Source: Ceratodon purpureus (lineage: Eukaryota > Streptophyta > Bryopsida > Pseudoditrichales > Ditrichaceae). From it: a stretch of 64,000 bases of DNA. The notes under the pieces were generated by a model. The model was not told the origin of the DNA. It did no database searches and saw only the letters and a list, made by a program, of their open reading frames with translations. The position numbers were made by a program, and so were the translations under genes. The stretch spans positions 14,728,517 to 14,792,516 of the forward strand of contig CM026426.1 in the NCBI GenBank assembly GCA_014871385.1, read 5' to 3'. Positions 42,865 through 54,121 of this stretch are shown here, in pieces (position 1 is the first letter of the stretch; each line of letters opens with the position of its first letter).

Positions 42865-45800
42865 ATGGCAGCAGGATTGGCAAAGCCTTCAAGCTACCGT
42901 GTTGGAATTTTCCTTCATGCACGCTATGCACCACTTGTTATGAGAGGTTCATTGAGATCCGAGCAACCCTGCCCATCAACATTTCCAGGATAGAGGGCAG
43001 CCGGGGATACAAACATTGACTTGTGGATCGATGGCAACATTTACCCGGTTGATCCAGGAATAGGGAGGCCACCTCATTTCAAAACTCTTAGGGATTGCCT
43101 AGAATTCATTTGTCATGGAGAGCGAGGTTTGTACAGATATGCACGCAGATTGGGTCTCGTTGATGGAGGAGGATCTACACAGCGTGAGATGGAAATGCAG
43201 GGCCGACATTTAGAAGAAGAGCTGGGGAAGGTGAGACCGACCTTGTTGGCAGCAGAGAGAGGCTTGACCATAACAGGGACATTGAGGAAACATGCATGCA
43301 ATTGCGGATTGAATTGGAGACTATTCGTGGCGAGATGAGCAGCATGGAGAGAAATCATAGGGTGACGGTGCAGGGCTTGGAAATCGAGGTGTATTGCTGG
43401 CAGCAAGCAAGTCAGCGCCAACAAGAGGGGCCTAGCCCTTTGAAGGACATGCCTATGGGGATGCGACGTAGGGCTCGACCACTTAGGGGGATTTATGAGT
43501 TGAATCATGGTTCAAGGTAGGCGAAACGCAGAGTGAAGCTCATGAGGACGCATTTGCAACCTCATCTCGCGGATGCTGTCAACGACAACAACCGGGTCAA
43601 CCATGAGAAGCAGCAACTTCATGGGGATAAAGCTTTCCAAACAATAACTGCTGTAGCGTTAGCAAAGATACTGTCTAGGCATGAAGGTCTAACCCTCGCA
43701 ACTGAGCCATGTATGGAGCATGTTAAGAGAAAGATTGCTAGTAACGTCCTCAAGGCAATTGGAAAAAAAGTAGAGCCCGGTAGTATTCTTGCTGCCTGCG
43801 ACCAAGCAGGGGTGTCTTATTGCGGCTATGGTGCTATTTACCAAGCCGTGAAGGATCCACTTCAGGATTTGACCAAGGATGGCAAATCCAACATACTACC
43901 TAGTCCCTACCACGTTAGAAAGCTTCGGCAGGAGCTAAATGCGAACTTGCCACAATTCATTGGCCAGTACTACCACGCTGATGGAAGGATGGAGCTGCCA
44001 ACAGTGTCAAAGAAAAGCAAGAAATCCGTGGAGCAGCGAAAGGAGGTGGTCTTAGATGAAAAAAACTCGCTATTCACGGACCTTGAGGTGGTCCAGCAGA
44101 GCATTGTGATCTTTTATGGCATCACGGAATCAGGTATGCATCCTCTTCTTTTCTTGTTGGCAGCAACGGTGAATGTCCGTTTGCTGCTATCAATTGCATT
44201 GTGTGTCTTTAACAAAGGAAGCTAATTCGATTGCATTACACAAACATTCTCACGTGAGGATATTCTTGCAGAGTTGCGAGGGGCTCCGTTGATATCTGTC
44301 CTCAAGATGGATGAGGCAGAGATTGTAAACGGGAAGAAATCTGAATGTGTTAGCATCACGTTGATGAATAGGGCTTTGGACGCTAACATTCAGGTGGACC
44401 ACGAGAGGTACTTCTCAGTACAATCCGAGCAAGAGATTTGGCCAGTTGCCACGTTTTAGGTCAAGAAGGAGTCCTACGATGTTCTCTGGTGGATATTTGA
44501 AAAGTCGAACTTCCCGGCTGTGATTGCAGCACAGTCAAGTGGCGAGAAACTCACGGTTCCTGAAGTTGGAGAATTCCAGGTGGAGTGGCATCTTGCTGCG
44601 GACATGAAGACAATCAAGTGTATGTACGGGCTTCAGTCAGGGCAGTCGTGTGCAATGAAATGCATATACTGCGACCAGAAGAGGATAAAGCCCACTGTGG
44701 CGACAGCAAGTCAGGCAAACGCTGCCATCAAGAGCCGTGGTAAAGCAAATTGGGTGGGGGGGCTATTTTCCAGCAGCGTACCAGAGGAACCTTGTGACAT
44801 GACAACATCTACTAGATAGAGGCCTATCCTGCCGATTCCTTTGTCCAGAGTGCACATTTGTACATTGCATGCCTTGGTTCAATTAACGGAGAAGATTGTG
44901 CACATGCATATCATGTATGTTTGGAACATACAGAATCAGAGACTTGGGACTACTGCAATCGAATAGATGGAGAAGTCGTTGTCCGCGATTGGGGCTCATG
45001 GTAGAAACGTGGAGATTAAGAGGGACCCCAAGTTAAGTGGCACCACTAGAAACGTGCCGCAAAAACCCTCTTTGAGTGGTAATGTTGCCAGCAGACTTTT
45101 TAGGCCAAGCGTTTGGTCTGGCAATGATAAGGCCTGGAAGGATATATGTCAAGCTGAGAATAATAATGCCGGAAATGGAGCTGACCGCATTGCAAAGTAT
45201 TAGATGTGGCAAGTCTTTGAAGAGGTCGTACCATATTTGACAGGATTGATGTTGACAGCAGAGCAACGGATGCAGTTCAAGCAGAAGATACACAAGTTGA
45301 GAAAGGCATACTTAAAGGCCTTTGGAGAGGAGCATGTCACCCATTATATGGTATGCTCACGGCTCTGTTTGTTGTTGCTTTTGGTCTTTCTTCAGTGAAC
45401 CGTCTACTTGACCTAAGTATCCGGCTTTTAACTTCCTTTTTCTTGTTGACAGCACGTAATTGTACGGCACTCCACTTGGTTTGTGGAACACTATGGGAGC
45501 CTTGGAGTCTAGAGCTGCCAAGGCATGGAGAAATCACACCACCAAGCGAAGGCGGCACATCAAGCACATACATCCCATAGTGGTGGGAAAGCCCGTACTA
45601 GTGCGATTCTCCAGCAGTTCGAGCATTGGTACCAAAACATACAACATCGATATAGGAAAAAAAATGGAGATCCAGGGAGCTATACCTGACCCCGATGACG
45701 GACCACGGGCCCTAGCGGCATCCAGGAGACGCGAGCGGTGGCAACAATCAAACGCTGCCATCGATTGCGAGGAGTGGAGGTCAAGGAGGAGGCGTGTTGG

Positions 45801-46023
45801 AGGAGCATATGTTCTTGAAGAAGTCGTGGAGGGCGAAGGAGATGGCATGATGGAAGAAGAGCCGGAATGGAATGCCAACGGGGACATAGTTGGCAGTGGG
45901 GGCGAGGAAGATGAATAGAGGGACGCTGCTGGCAACTATGAGGACATCGGGGATGCTGGCAACAGGGGTGCCGGGGAAGATATTGCCTCCGATGTCGACA
46001 TTGCTTGTGCTGACAGCGACTAG
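42865..46023 (+). pseudogene. Gene 1 of the 12-kb element: DDE-like transposase candidate, with many TAG stops
   Basis: The start is uncertain (ATG 42865 or later). A segment from about 42994 leads by a frame change near 43240 into a charged coiled coil. From 43296 one frame runs to about 45349 with only TAG interruptions (43518, 44457, 44817, 44964, 45201), allowing for an intron from GTATGC near 44133 to TTCTTGCAG near 44271. A conserved block, HLAADMKTIKCMYGL followed by CAMKCIYCDQ, and PILPIPLSRVHICTLH resemble uncharacterised element proteins thought to have an RNase H fold. A second intron ends in GTTGACAG near 45450, and VEHYGSLGV, TAG at 45510 and an acidic tail with TAG at 45916 follow. 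A slip in an A run near 45660 changes frame. It is probably the mobilising enzyme; the superfamily is not recognised. Confidence 0.55.
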
Positions 46024-48322
46024 GGGGCTGAGAGACTTCAGCACGGTTGATATGTTTTTTCTTTTTATACAATGTTTTGTAGGAGGATACTGTTGTAGAG
46101 AAGTAATACCTATCATTTCAAAAGTATCCTGAAGAGAGTATAATGAATCGAACAGTTTCATGGTTTTATTCTAGGTTTTGTTTTGTTTACTTCTTATTAT
46201 GTTTTTTCTCATTGCTATAGAATGATGTTTTTGAAAGTTCGTTTGAGAACTACCAAATAATATTTTAAAGAATACATGTATTCTGTAAGATCTTTAGATC
46301 GAAGTTGAATACAGGAGATCCTTTTAACTTAATCTTTGGCGTTTGAATTGATGTTAATGAAAATAGTGTACGAGGCCGGGAAGAGGAGATAAGCTCGTTA
46401 GTTATTATCTCTTTTTAAATTTATTTCTCATTCCTTTAATGGTTTTTTGACTTTTAATTTAATTTTATTTCATGTCTTTCCTGCCATTTCTCTAAGTCGA
46501 CGTTTTCTAAATTCCTTTGTGATTTTCGAATTTCTGATATTTTAGTGTGAACTTTACTCGTTGACTACATGGTTTCTCATTTATAATTAATGAGAGGCGC
46601 TCTTCTTAAATTTATTTCCAAAATTCATGATATTTTGTTTTGGTTTCGGTCTGTTTTTTTTTTTTTTTTTCAATTTATTTATTTGGGTTTCCATTTTGTT
46701 TTTATCTTTATTTTATTCTTCCAATATTGTAATGTGAACTTCATTCATTGATAACGGAGTTAATAATTTATAAAAGAATAGTTTTTGTTCTGTTCTGCTT
46801 CTTATCATGTTCAATTTCTCGATACAAACGTTTTGGAATTTAATTATTTTATGAATTTTTGTTTCCTTTTCGAATTTGTTTTCTAATTTTTTATGTTCAT
46901 AATGTATTCTTTCAGACCTTTAGACGGAAGTGGAATAATCAAGTAGTTATTAAAATGATTTGATACATTTTAATTTATATTAATGAATATAGTCTACAAG
47001 ACCGGGACAAGGATAGGTGCTCGTTCCCAATTATCTTCATCTCTACATTAATTATTAAGTAACTATAATAGTTCCCCTAGAATAAAGTAAGGTACTTCGT
47101 ACGAAGGGTAAGAAATACGAAAATAACATATAAAAACAAAAAAATAGCGTCAACTACACTTTTCCGCGTAGTTATTCTAGAATAAATTATAAGATTTTCA
47201 CAAACTTATACAAACCATATTCTTCAATTTATTAAATATGAATAATTGAATTTTCTGGTTCTTAATTTTTGAATTTTATGCTCCAATGTGTTATATACGA
47301 AAGTTTAGAGGAAAGTAGAACAGTTGAAAATTTTCTAATTTGATTTGGTTTGTTTTAATTTATATTAATGAATATTGTCTACAAGACCGGGTCAAGGAGA
47401 GAAGTTTATTAGTTATTATATTTTTTTCAAATTTATTTTAGAGGCCTTTAATGGATTTATGTTTTTTGATTCTATGTTTATCTCCTTTTCCGAATGTAAA
47501 AAATTGAAGATCACTTATTTTTATTTCAGAGACGCACGAAATATGAAAGAGAAAATCTATTATTTTTTGGATTGTTCTCAATTTTATAGATTATTTTTTC
47601 TGAATTTTTGATATTTTTAAATTTACCAAAATTATAAAATATAAATTAAAAAATTTAGAAATAATATTAATTTCTTGGTAGGAAAGGTAAGAAATATCCA
47701 AAAAAAAATAAAAAATGAAATAGTAGAACCAAATATACTTTCCCGCGGAGTTATAGGAAAAAAGATTATAAGAATTTCATAAACTTATACAAGTCATATT
47801 CTTCAATTTATCAGATATGAATAATATTTTATACACCTTTTTATTTTTCGAATTTCATGTTTTTCTCATTTAACAGCAAAAGTTCCCTTCAGAACTACTA
47901 ACTAATAATTTTTGTTATGTTTCCTAACAATTGTTATTTTTGAGTTTGCTTTGTTTTGGTCCTAATCATTTTTTTTTTCTCCCATTTTTTCCTACATACA
48001 GAAATTGTACAATGAACTGTACGATAAGTCATAATTAATAGTTGTCTATCATTATTTTAGACCTTTTCTTGTTTTAGTTCCAAATTTGTTTTTTTGTGTT
48101 TATTTATTTCCCTTTTCATTTTTAGATTTGGTTAGTTTCCGAATTTCTTTAATTTTTTTCCGATAGTCAAGTATTTTTAAAATCGCCGAGTAAGGTTTTA
48201 TTTTCATTTTGGTTTTTATTTTCATTTGGTGTTTATTTTGATTTGGTTTTTATTTTGATTTTGTTTTCCTTCCAACTTCAGAGAATTCTCTTATCTCTCA
48301 TCATTTGTTTTTTGGGTTTTTA

Positions 48323-48363
<41 letters not shown>

Positions 48364-48460
48364 CCTATCTTGTTTTTGATTTGATTTGATTTGATTTTTT
48401 TTTCCCTGAAGATATTTAATGTGATGGGATGTTGTAGAGGGGCTGCATTATAATGGGCGC
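46024..48460. other. AT-rich spacer with diverged direct repeats, between genes 1 and 2
   Basis: Related segments recur: one centred on TCTACAAGACCGGG (about 46990 and 47378, variant near 46370) and another on CATATTCTTCAATTTAT (about 47217 and 47797, 580 bp apart). A 39-base T run lies at 48325-48363. No genes seen. Confidence 0.55.
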
Positions 48461-48769
48461 CGGTCATCCCCCTATGACCGTGGCGCCCATTCCCGCGCGG
48501 GGTAGAGAGAGGGAGGAGTGGCCTCTCTTCCCCCCTTCTTGCCCTTGTTGCTGCCAGCAACGTCTCCGTGACGCCACTGCTTGAGGCGAGCTTGGGTGCA
48601 AGCTGCGGCACGAGGCTGCAAGAGGCAAGCGTGTGCGGGGGAGCTGAAAGGGGTGTTGCGGAGCGGAAAGAGAGGCGTACAGGAGGGAGTAGTACAAGGT
48701 GAAGGTTCGGCGCGGGACAAAGAGGCGCACAAGGAGGGTTGATCGAAGAGGAGGGAGCTGTCCAAGGGA

Positions 48770-48895
48770 GGAAGGTGGATGGAGTTGAAGGAGGAAGGAG
48801 GGAGCTGAAGGAGGAAGGGAGGAGCAGAAGGAGGAAGGGAGAGCTGAAAGAGGAAGGAGGAAGCTGAAGGAGGAAGGAGGGCGCTCAAGGACTGC
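48770..48895 (+). repeat. GA-rich tandem repeats upstream of gene 2
   Basis: About six units built from GAAGGAGGAAGGAGGGAGCT. They lie about 0.5 kb before the coding start and could be promoter-associated; the long frames they open on the other strand are artefacts. Confidence 0.7.
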
Positions 48896-49410
48896 AGGTA
48901 AGCTGGCACGGTCTTTCTTCACTGGGATTCATTGTTTCTGCGGATTTCAAGGCGGTTGGGGATTTTGTAGTTGTCTTTGCGATTTCATAGCTGATGGGGA
49001 TTTTGTACTTGGTTGTCGGTAGAGAGGCGTGGCTGAGCAAGGGAGGGCGGGAGGGACAACATCGGAGGCCGAAGGGGCGCTTAAGGGGCCGCGGCAGTAT
49101 TCAGGTATTTCTCCCAACTGCTTGTATGTTTCGGTTTTGTGTGCGCAGCAGCAAGAAGCCATGAGCCTAGGAGCTTGAAGCACTGAGCATAGTGTAGCAC
49201 GTGCGAGTCCAAATGTGAAGGTGTCTCTATTCAAAAATTTCCATGTAGTGTATGCAAGAAGCCAAGGTTAAGGAGGGAGCTACGGTTCTTGCTGTTAGCA
49301 AAGAGCCTAAGCATATTCCTCGTCTGTTTTCTACATCATTTAATTAAGAGCTAGAGAGCTTTAAGTGTGGATACAATGTGTCACTAACATTTCTATGTTG
49401 TGTTGCAGCC

Positions 49411-51286
49411 ATGGTTGCTGGCAGCAAGGACGACGGTGTGCTCACGCCCTAGGACCTCCCTTTCGACCTCAAGTCTCTACCGCAGGATGCGGCGGACAAG
49501 CTTGTGGTGATTGCGCCCTTTCTTCTTGGTAGGAAGAGCGCAAACTACAACATAGATTTCTTCCATCATACACTTGGCCTCTGCAGAACCGGGATATCCT
49601 TCACCGAGCTCAGTAGTGACAAGGTATGCAAGAAATCCTTGTTTATAAAGAGATGGCCGGAACGACATGGAGGGCTATCGAGGCTTACACACTCCAGCAC
49701 GCGCAGGTGTATGGAGGTGAAGGCCCTGACAACGGGACATTCGGTACCTCCTTCCTTCGAGGCTGTCATATGACCTTCGAGTTGGGCAAAGACGTCAACT
49801 GGGCAGAGAAAGCCACGACCTTGCAGAAGGCACGTGAGAAGGGGGCTGCCCGCAACCCTCTCAAGCTCACACCCCCAGCCTTCAGAGAGCAGATCGAGGC
49901 CCTCATCGACGTGCTCGCTGGCCACATCGACGACAGACCCTCTGCTGGCAACACATCCTTGCCCATTGAGGGAGTCGGCATTCAACCTAGCCAGGGCCTC
50001 CTTGTTACGGGGAGCAGCAGCAAGGGAGGGCCTGCAGCAGAGGGAGCTCGGGGTCGGACTCGAAGCCAGCTCAAGGCGAAGGCGGCCTTGATCACCGAGG
50101 AGGAGAGCGTGCCCAAGTCTTCACTTGCTGGCAGCAAGGATGAAGACCGACCACCACGGATCTGAAGGCGAAGCTGGACCAAGCCAGGGCCAAGAAGGCG
50201 AGAGCTCAGGCCGACCTTACGAAGAAGGAGGCTCAGAGGGAGAGCCTTGTTGGAGATATCAAAAACCAGAAGACCTTTTTGAAGGAGAAGGAGGATGAGG
50301 AGGGCCGGTTCTATGACGAGATTGCCGCCCACCGTGCTGCCAGCAAGCTAGCCGGGGCCGCTAGCAACACGGAAGAGTAGAAGCGATTGGATGCTCTGGC
50401 TCGTCTTGGTGGTGATCAGATGGCCAATGCGAGCAAGGCTGCCGAAGAAGCCCAGCTTCGCATTGACAACAAGGAGAAGCAGCTGGCGGCATTGATGGGG
50501 GACATAGAGAGGTGCAAGGCCGAGGTCGGTTTTCTTAGCGTGGAGATCATGTCCATGGAACTGGCAGCGGCATTCATTCGCCCAAAGAGTGTGCTTCCAC
50601 ACCTGCCATCCAAGTTTCGAGCCCTCCCCATTCAGGTTTCCGACCCTTGCCCCTTCTATGCACGGTACTTTGTTGACGCCGCTTGTGTACCCCTGAACTG
50701 CGGCTGCTTGGCACACTCACATTGCATGTTTGAGGTTGTCTTCTCCCTTGACGCCAAGTGTAGCCGTTGCTGCCGCTCCTTGAGTGGGGGGTGGCTTGGG
50801 AAATGGGGATTTCCACTGCATGAGTCAACTCAAGCGGAGCTCCAGCACCTCCAGGAGGTTCTCAAGTCCGAGGTGGGAGCACCAGACCTCCAGAGGCCCG
50901 TTGCTGGCAGCAAGAAGGCCGCTGAGCCCTCTTCTCCTCCTTTGGGGGAGGAAAACCAAGTCAGGAAGAAGACTCGCTTTCAAGAGGTTGAGGGGGCTTT
51001 GGATCCGCTTGTCATTGCCAAGATCTCCGCTCAGCCCCTAGTATCCGTGGCCTTGCTGCCAGCAGAGGGAGGGGATGGCAATGGTGTTGCCAGCACCTAG
51101 AAGTCAGATGACCTGATCTTCCAGCGGGAGACACAAGCCCCTCCACACCAGGAGGCCGAAGACACAACCTCTCATGGTGGTGGACTCAGCTCCAGTACCA
51201 CCGAGTCCGCGGAGACATCTCAAGACCCGGCTGGAGCAGCCCTGGAGAAGCTAGTTGATGCCATCGCGAGCTCAGTAGAGGCTTAG
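49411..51286 (+). pseudogene. Gene 2 of the 12-kb element: NWA-domain, coiled-coil, RING-like protein
   Basis: An acceptor (GTTGTGTTGCAG) is followed by CCATGG at 49409-49414. Exon 49411-49623 ends in AAG before GTATGC; the next exon starts at 49707 after GCGCAG, phase 0. The helical domain ends in CHMTFELGKDVNWAEKATT. A one-base shift near 50160 leads into a coiled coil (DLKAKLDQARAKKARAQADL) and then a variant RING, CGCLAHSHC...CSRCC, at about 50695-50775, followed by GGWLGKWGF. TAG codons interrupt at 49450, 50378 and 51098; the final stop is at 51284. A homologue with an intact RING and splice structure lies at 62796-64000. It may be a ubiquitin-ligase-like accessory protein; that role is inferred from the RING only. 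Confidence 0.6.
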
Positions 51287-51996
51287 AGTCTATGTTTTTT
51301 GTTGTTGATAGTGCCATAGCGGATTAGTATTAGTGGCATTTACTTTGTTCCACGTTGCATCTTCATTTGCTGTCCTGATTTTCAACTCTATGTTTGCAGC
51401 TGCGGTGCCAGCAAGTAGTTGCTGGCAGCATTGTGTAAGTAGTTCCGATTGGGGGGGGGGGGGGGGTTGGGGTCAGACCTTCTAGAAACCGAACCTCATT
51501 TTTTTTGGACACTTATGATGAATGTTATCCTATTTTATTTCCATTTTGTTCATGTGGCTGCCACATTGGTCGTGATGGTATGGAAGTCGCCTTGGTCTTG
51601 AACCTTAATCTGTGCTGACAGCAACATGTTCTAGCAGAAGACTTGCATTCATCAAGGGAGAAGGTTACAGACCGTTCTAGGGATGATTGACCATATATTT
51701 AACCATACATGATGTCTCAAGCACAACGCATAGTCCCTTACAAGTGTACAGAATCATTCTGGCATCGGTTTACTGAAACGTGGAGCCATTTCAAACACTG
51801 TGGTCAGACTTGTGAAGACCCTAATAGATCACCTTAATGCGGTGGTGAAAACGTTGTTGTCCTACACCTCCACTATCTTGATGGTTTTGAGAACCGCCAC
51901 CTTACCAAGAAGTACACGCCTCTCATTACGTATGTTGATCTACATCAATGCTTCCAACAAATTGCGTTAGTACCGTTATGCTGGCACCAAGTAGCA
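51287..51996. other. Gap between the convergent genes 2 and 3
   Basis: Contains a G run near 51453 and one TGCTGGCAGCA motif near 51420. No coding sequence seen. Confidence 0.55.
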
Positions 51997-53220
51997 TCAC
52001 CTTGCGTATCTAAAACCAATGGAGTGATGTTCCTTATATGTACCTTTTTTTTCACGTGAACCGTCTGCTTCCACCAGAACCATGTTGTACTCTTTGGAAT
52101 CTTTGTCTCCGAGCGTCATTGCAATTTCATGGCGCAAGTGGAATAGGGGCCAGTCCTTGCCCACTTCAAATGCTGGCATTGGTCTCCCTCTAAATGTACA
52201 GCAAACTTCTACCATCTCCACCTATGGTAGATGGTCAATTGCATTCCATATGTTGTTGGCAGCATCGCGAAACCTTGTATACTGGAATCTGGTGTATAGT
52301 GTTTGCCTGCCCACATGGTACCGGAAGACAACGCTGGACCTATTCACAACGCACTTGATAACATCCTGGCCAGTGTGAAACTTCTCAGCCCATTCAGGAT
52401 TCATCAGACTGCTTAGGAGTGCCTCAAACGGAGAGTGTAGAACGAAGAGTGTAGGAGTCCGCCGAATGCTGTCACATGCGACCGCAAACAAGTCCACCAT
52501 AACGTGGACAGGCATAAACCATTGCTCATGGGCGATACTACTACCAGTGGACGCTTTCATCGCATTCAAAAAATCTGCTGTCAACTTCGTCCTGAAGGCT
52601 TTAGAGGTGTGCATGTCTAGCAAAGGCCACTCCACGTCGTTGAAACGAGGGAGCGGGATTGGTTCTATCCTCTCGTACAGCGTAGGCTCTATCGGGGTAA
52701 ATTATACGCCACCAAGGAAGAATGTACACGTGTCCAACAAGTCTGTATGGCTTCGACCATTCCGCGCCGCCTCCCCAATCTCTGCATGGAGCACAAGAAT
52801 GGGACTGATGATAGACGTGGGGTGCACCCAATCATCAAAGTGCAAAAAGTATAGGTAGTTGGTCGTGCATTGCCTACTTGCTGCCACAGCGGGATCCAAG
52901 CTTAATTGGCGAGGCTGATAAGCATGCCGCACAAGCACCTTATCCAGGTTGCTTGTTCCACGCACACTAAGTCTTCATGAGAAATCCATGATCTGAGCTT
53001 TGAAGGCCCCTCAAAATTTATCTCCACCATGCCGCCTTGCCTCTCTACCCCATGGCCCTTCCGACTTTGGTTGCAGCAGAACCTACGAATCCCGATCCAG
53101 CCTAATTGGGATCCAATTGCCAGGGACATCTTGATCGTTGTGCAAAATTACGCTCAGAACTACCGATTTTGGCCGTCTAGCGATGCTTCCCTAAACCCCA
53201 AGGTATTGGCAGACACATGA
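51997..53220 (-). pseudogene. Gene 3 of the 12-kb element: unknown protein
   Basis: Homology with 56553-61672 defines the frame. Conserved pieces include VVLHNDQD-type N-terminus (about 53165), KVLVRHAYQPRQLSLDP, LHFDDWVHPTSIISPILV with GEAARNGRS, PLLDMHTSKAFRTKL, WFMPVHVMVDLF and FEVGKDWPLFHLRHE near the C-terminus. Breaks are TAG at 53084 and 52222, TAA at 52702 and frame changes near 52965. I recognise no known domain. It is convergent with gene 2, an arrangement kept in the second copy. Confidence 0.55.
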
Positions 53221-54084
53221 ATGAACTATAAAATCTCCCTTTTATACCAATCAAGGCGAGGGAACATGCTGCCAGCATAGGGAAAATCACATTTGCATAG
53301 TTTGAGCACTTGAAGACAGCAAAATCCTGAGTTGGTAATCAAAGATGAAGTTTTTTCTAATCTTGCCTAGTCACAACCTTGCCCCCAGGAGGCAAAAAAG
53401 CCTAGATCATGTTAAGACAGGGAATTGATCGATACGAAAAAAAAACTACCTAGTTTTGTAGCTCGCTAGTAGCGAACGGCACATTGAGTTGACAGCGAAG
53501 AAAGCCGCACTTCCACCTTGATTCACGATGTCCTACTCAAGCACAATTCGCTACATAAACAACACCCACAACCCCAAATTACCTCGTCCACTCCTAGCAA
53601 GTGCCAACTCTTGCTGCCGGCACCAAATTTCCACAATCACGTGTTTCTCCCTTTGCATTAATCGGCACCCACTCTCCCAAATCAGCTGGGATCCTCTCAG
53701 CCCCAACTCCCGCTGGCTGCAAACAATTTCCCAAGTGCATCGCTTCTCCCGTAGCGCCAAACACCTGTTGGCTGCACTCACTCCCTACGGGTTTCAAAAA
53801 CTTCGGCACTCACTCGTCGTCGGTGGAGGAGGTAGGTGGGCGGACTCATAATTTCCTCGCTCTTAATGCTGGCAGAAAGTTTGTTGACATGAGCAGGCCG
53901 GCTCAGGATCCGGTCCTTGCTCCGCTAGTCCGCTGTCAGCCTTCCAATGTAGCTGTGCCCTCCACACGCCTCGCGAGGAGGTCATTGGTTTGAGCCCCCC
54001 TGGCGGTTGCTGGCACCACCGTGGCACAAGACGTGCCATGTCAAAAAGTACGCGGGCAGCGGCCATTTTTTTCTCTCACGTGCC
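53221..54084. other. Right subterminal region of the 12-kb element
   Basis: No credible gene. Holds TGCTGCCAGCA at about 53268 and related variants near 53610 and 53870. Frames on both strands are short and composition-driven. Confidence 0.5.
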
Positions 54085-54119
54085 GCTCACACGGCCTTTT
54101 CTTGACCCCGTTTTGCACC
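54085..54119 (-). repeat. Right 35-bp terminal inverted repeat of the 12-kb element
   Basis: Inverse of 42071-42105 with two differences, followed by TA at 54120-54121. Confidence 0.9.
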
Positions 54120-54121
54120 TA

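Larger units (their letters stand above)
42071..54119 (+). mobile_element. 12-kb multi-gene DNA transposon of unrecognised class (copy 1)
   Basis: The left end begins GGTGCAAAATGGGGTCAAGA and the right end is its inverse over 35 bp with two transition differences. Both are flanked by TA (42069-42070, 54120-54121). Removing the insert with one TA restores the ParB-like frame. Inside are a DDE-like gene (plus, 42865-46020), a RING/coiled-coil gene (plus, 49411-51286) and a third gene (minus, 53220-51997) convergent with the second. The word TGCTGGCAGCA or its complement occurs nine times, always inside these borders. TA duplications are known for Tc1/mariner and ISL2EU, but the gene content fits neither. 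All three genes carry in-frame stops, nearly all TAG. Confidence 0.85.

Noticed and set aside
43231..43255. 25-nt GT-AG intron in gene 1 of the 12-kb element
   Set aside because: Too short, and the phases do not join the two frames; a frameshift is more likely.
48464..48922. Minus-strand 145-152-codon frames
   Set aside because: Low-complexity S/P/L-rich translation of GA-rich tandem repeats.
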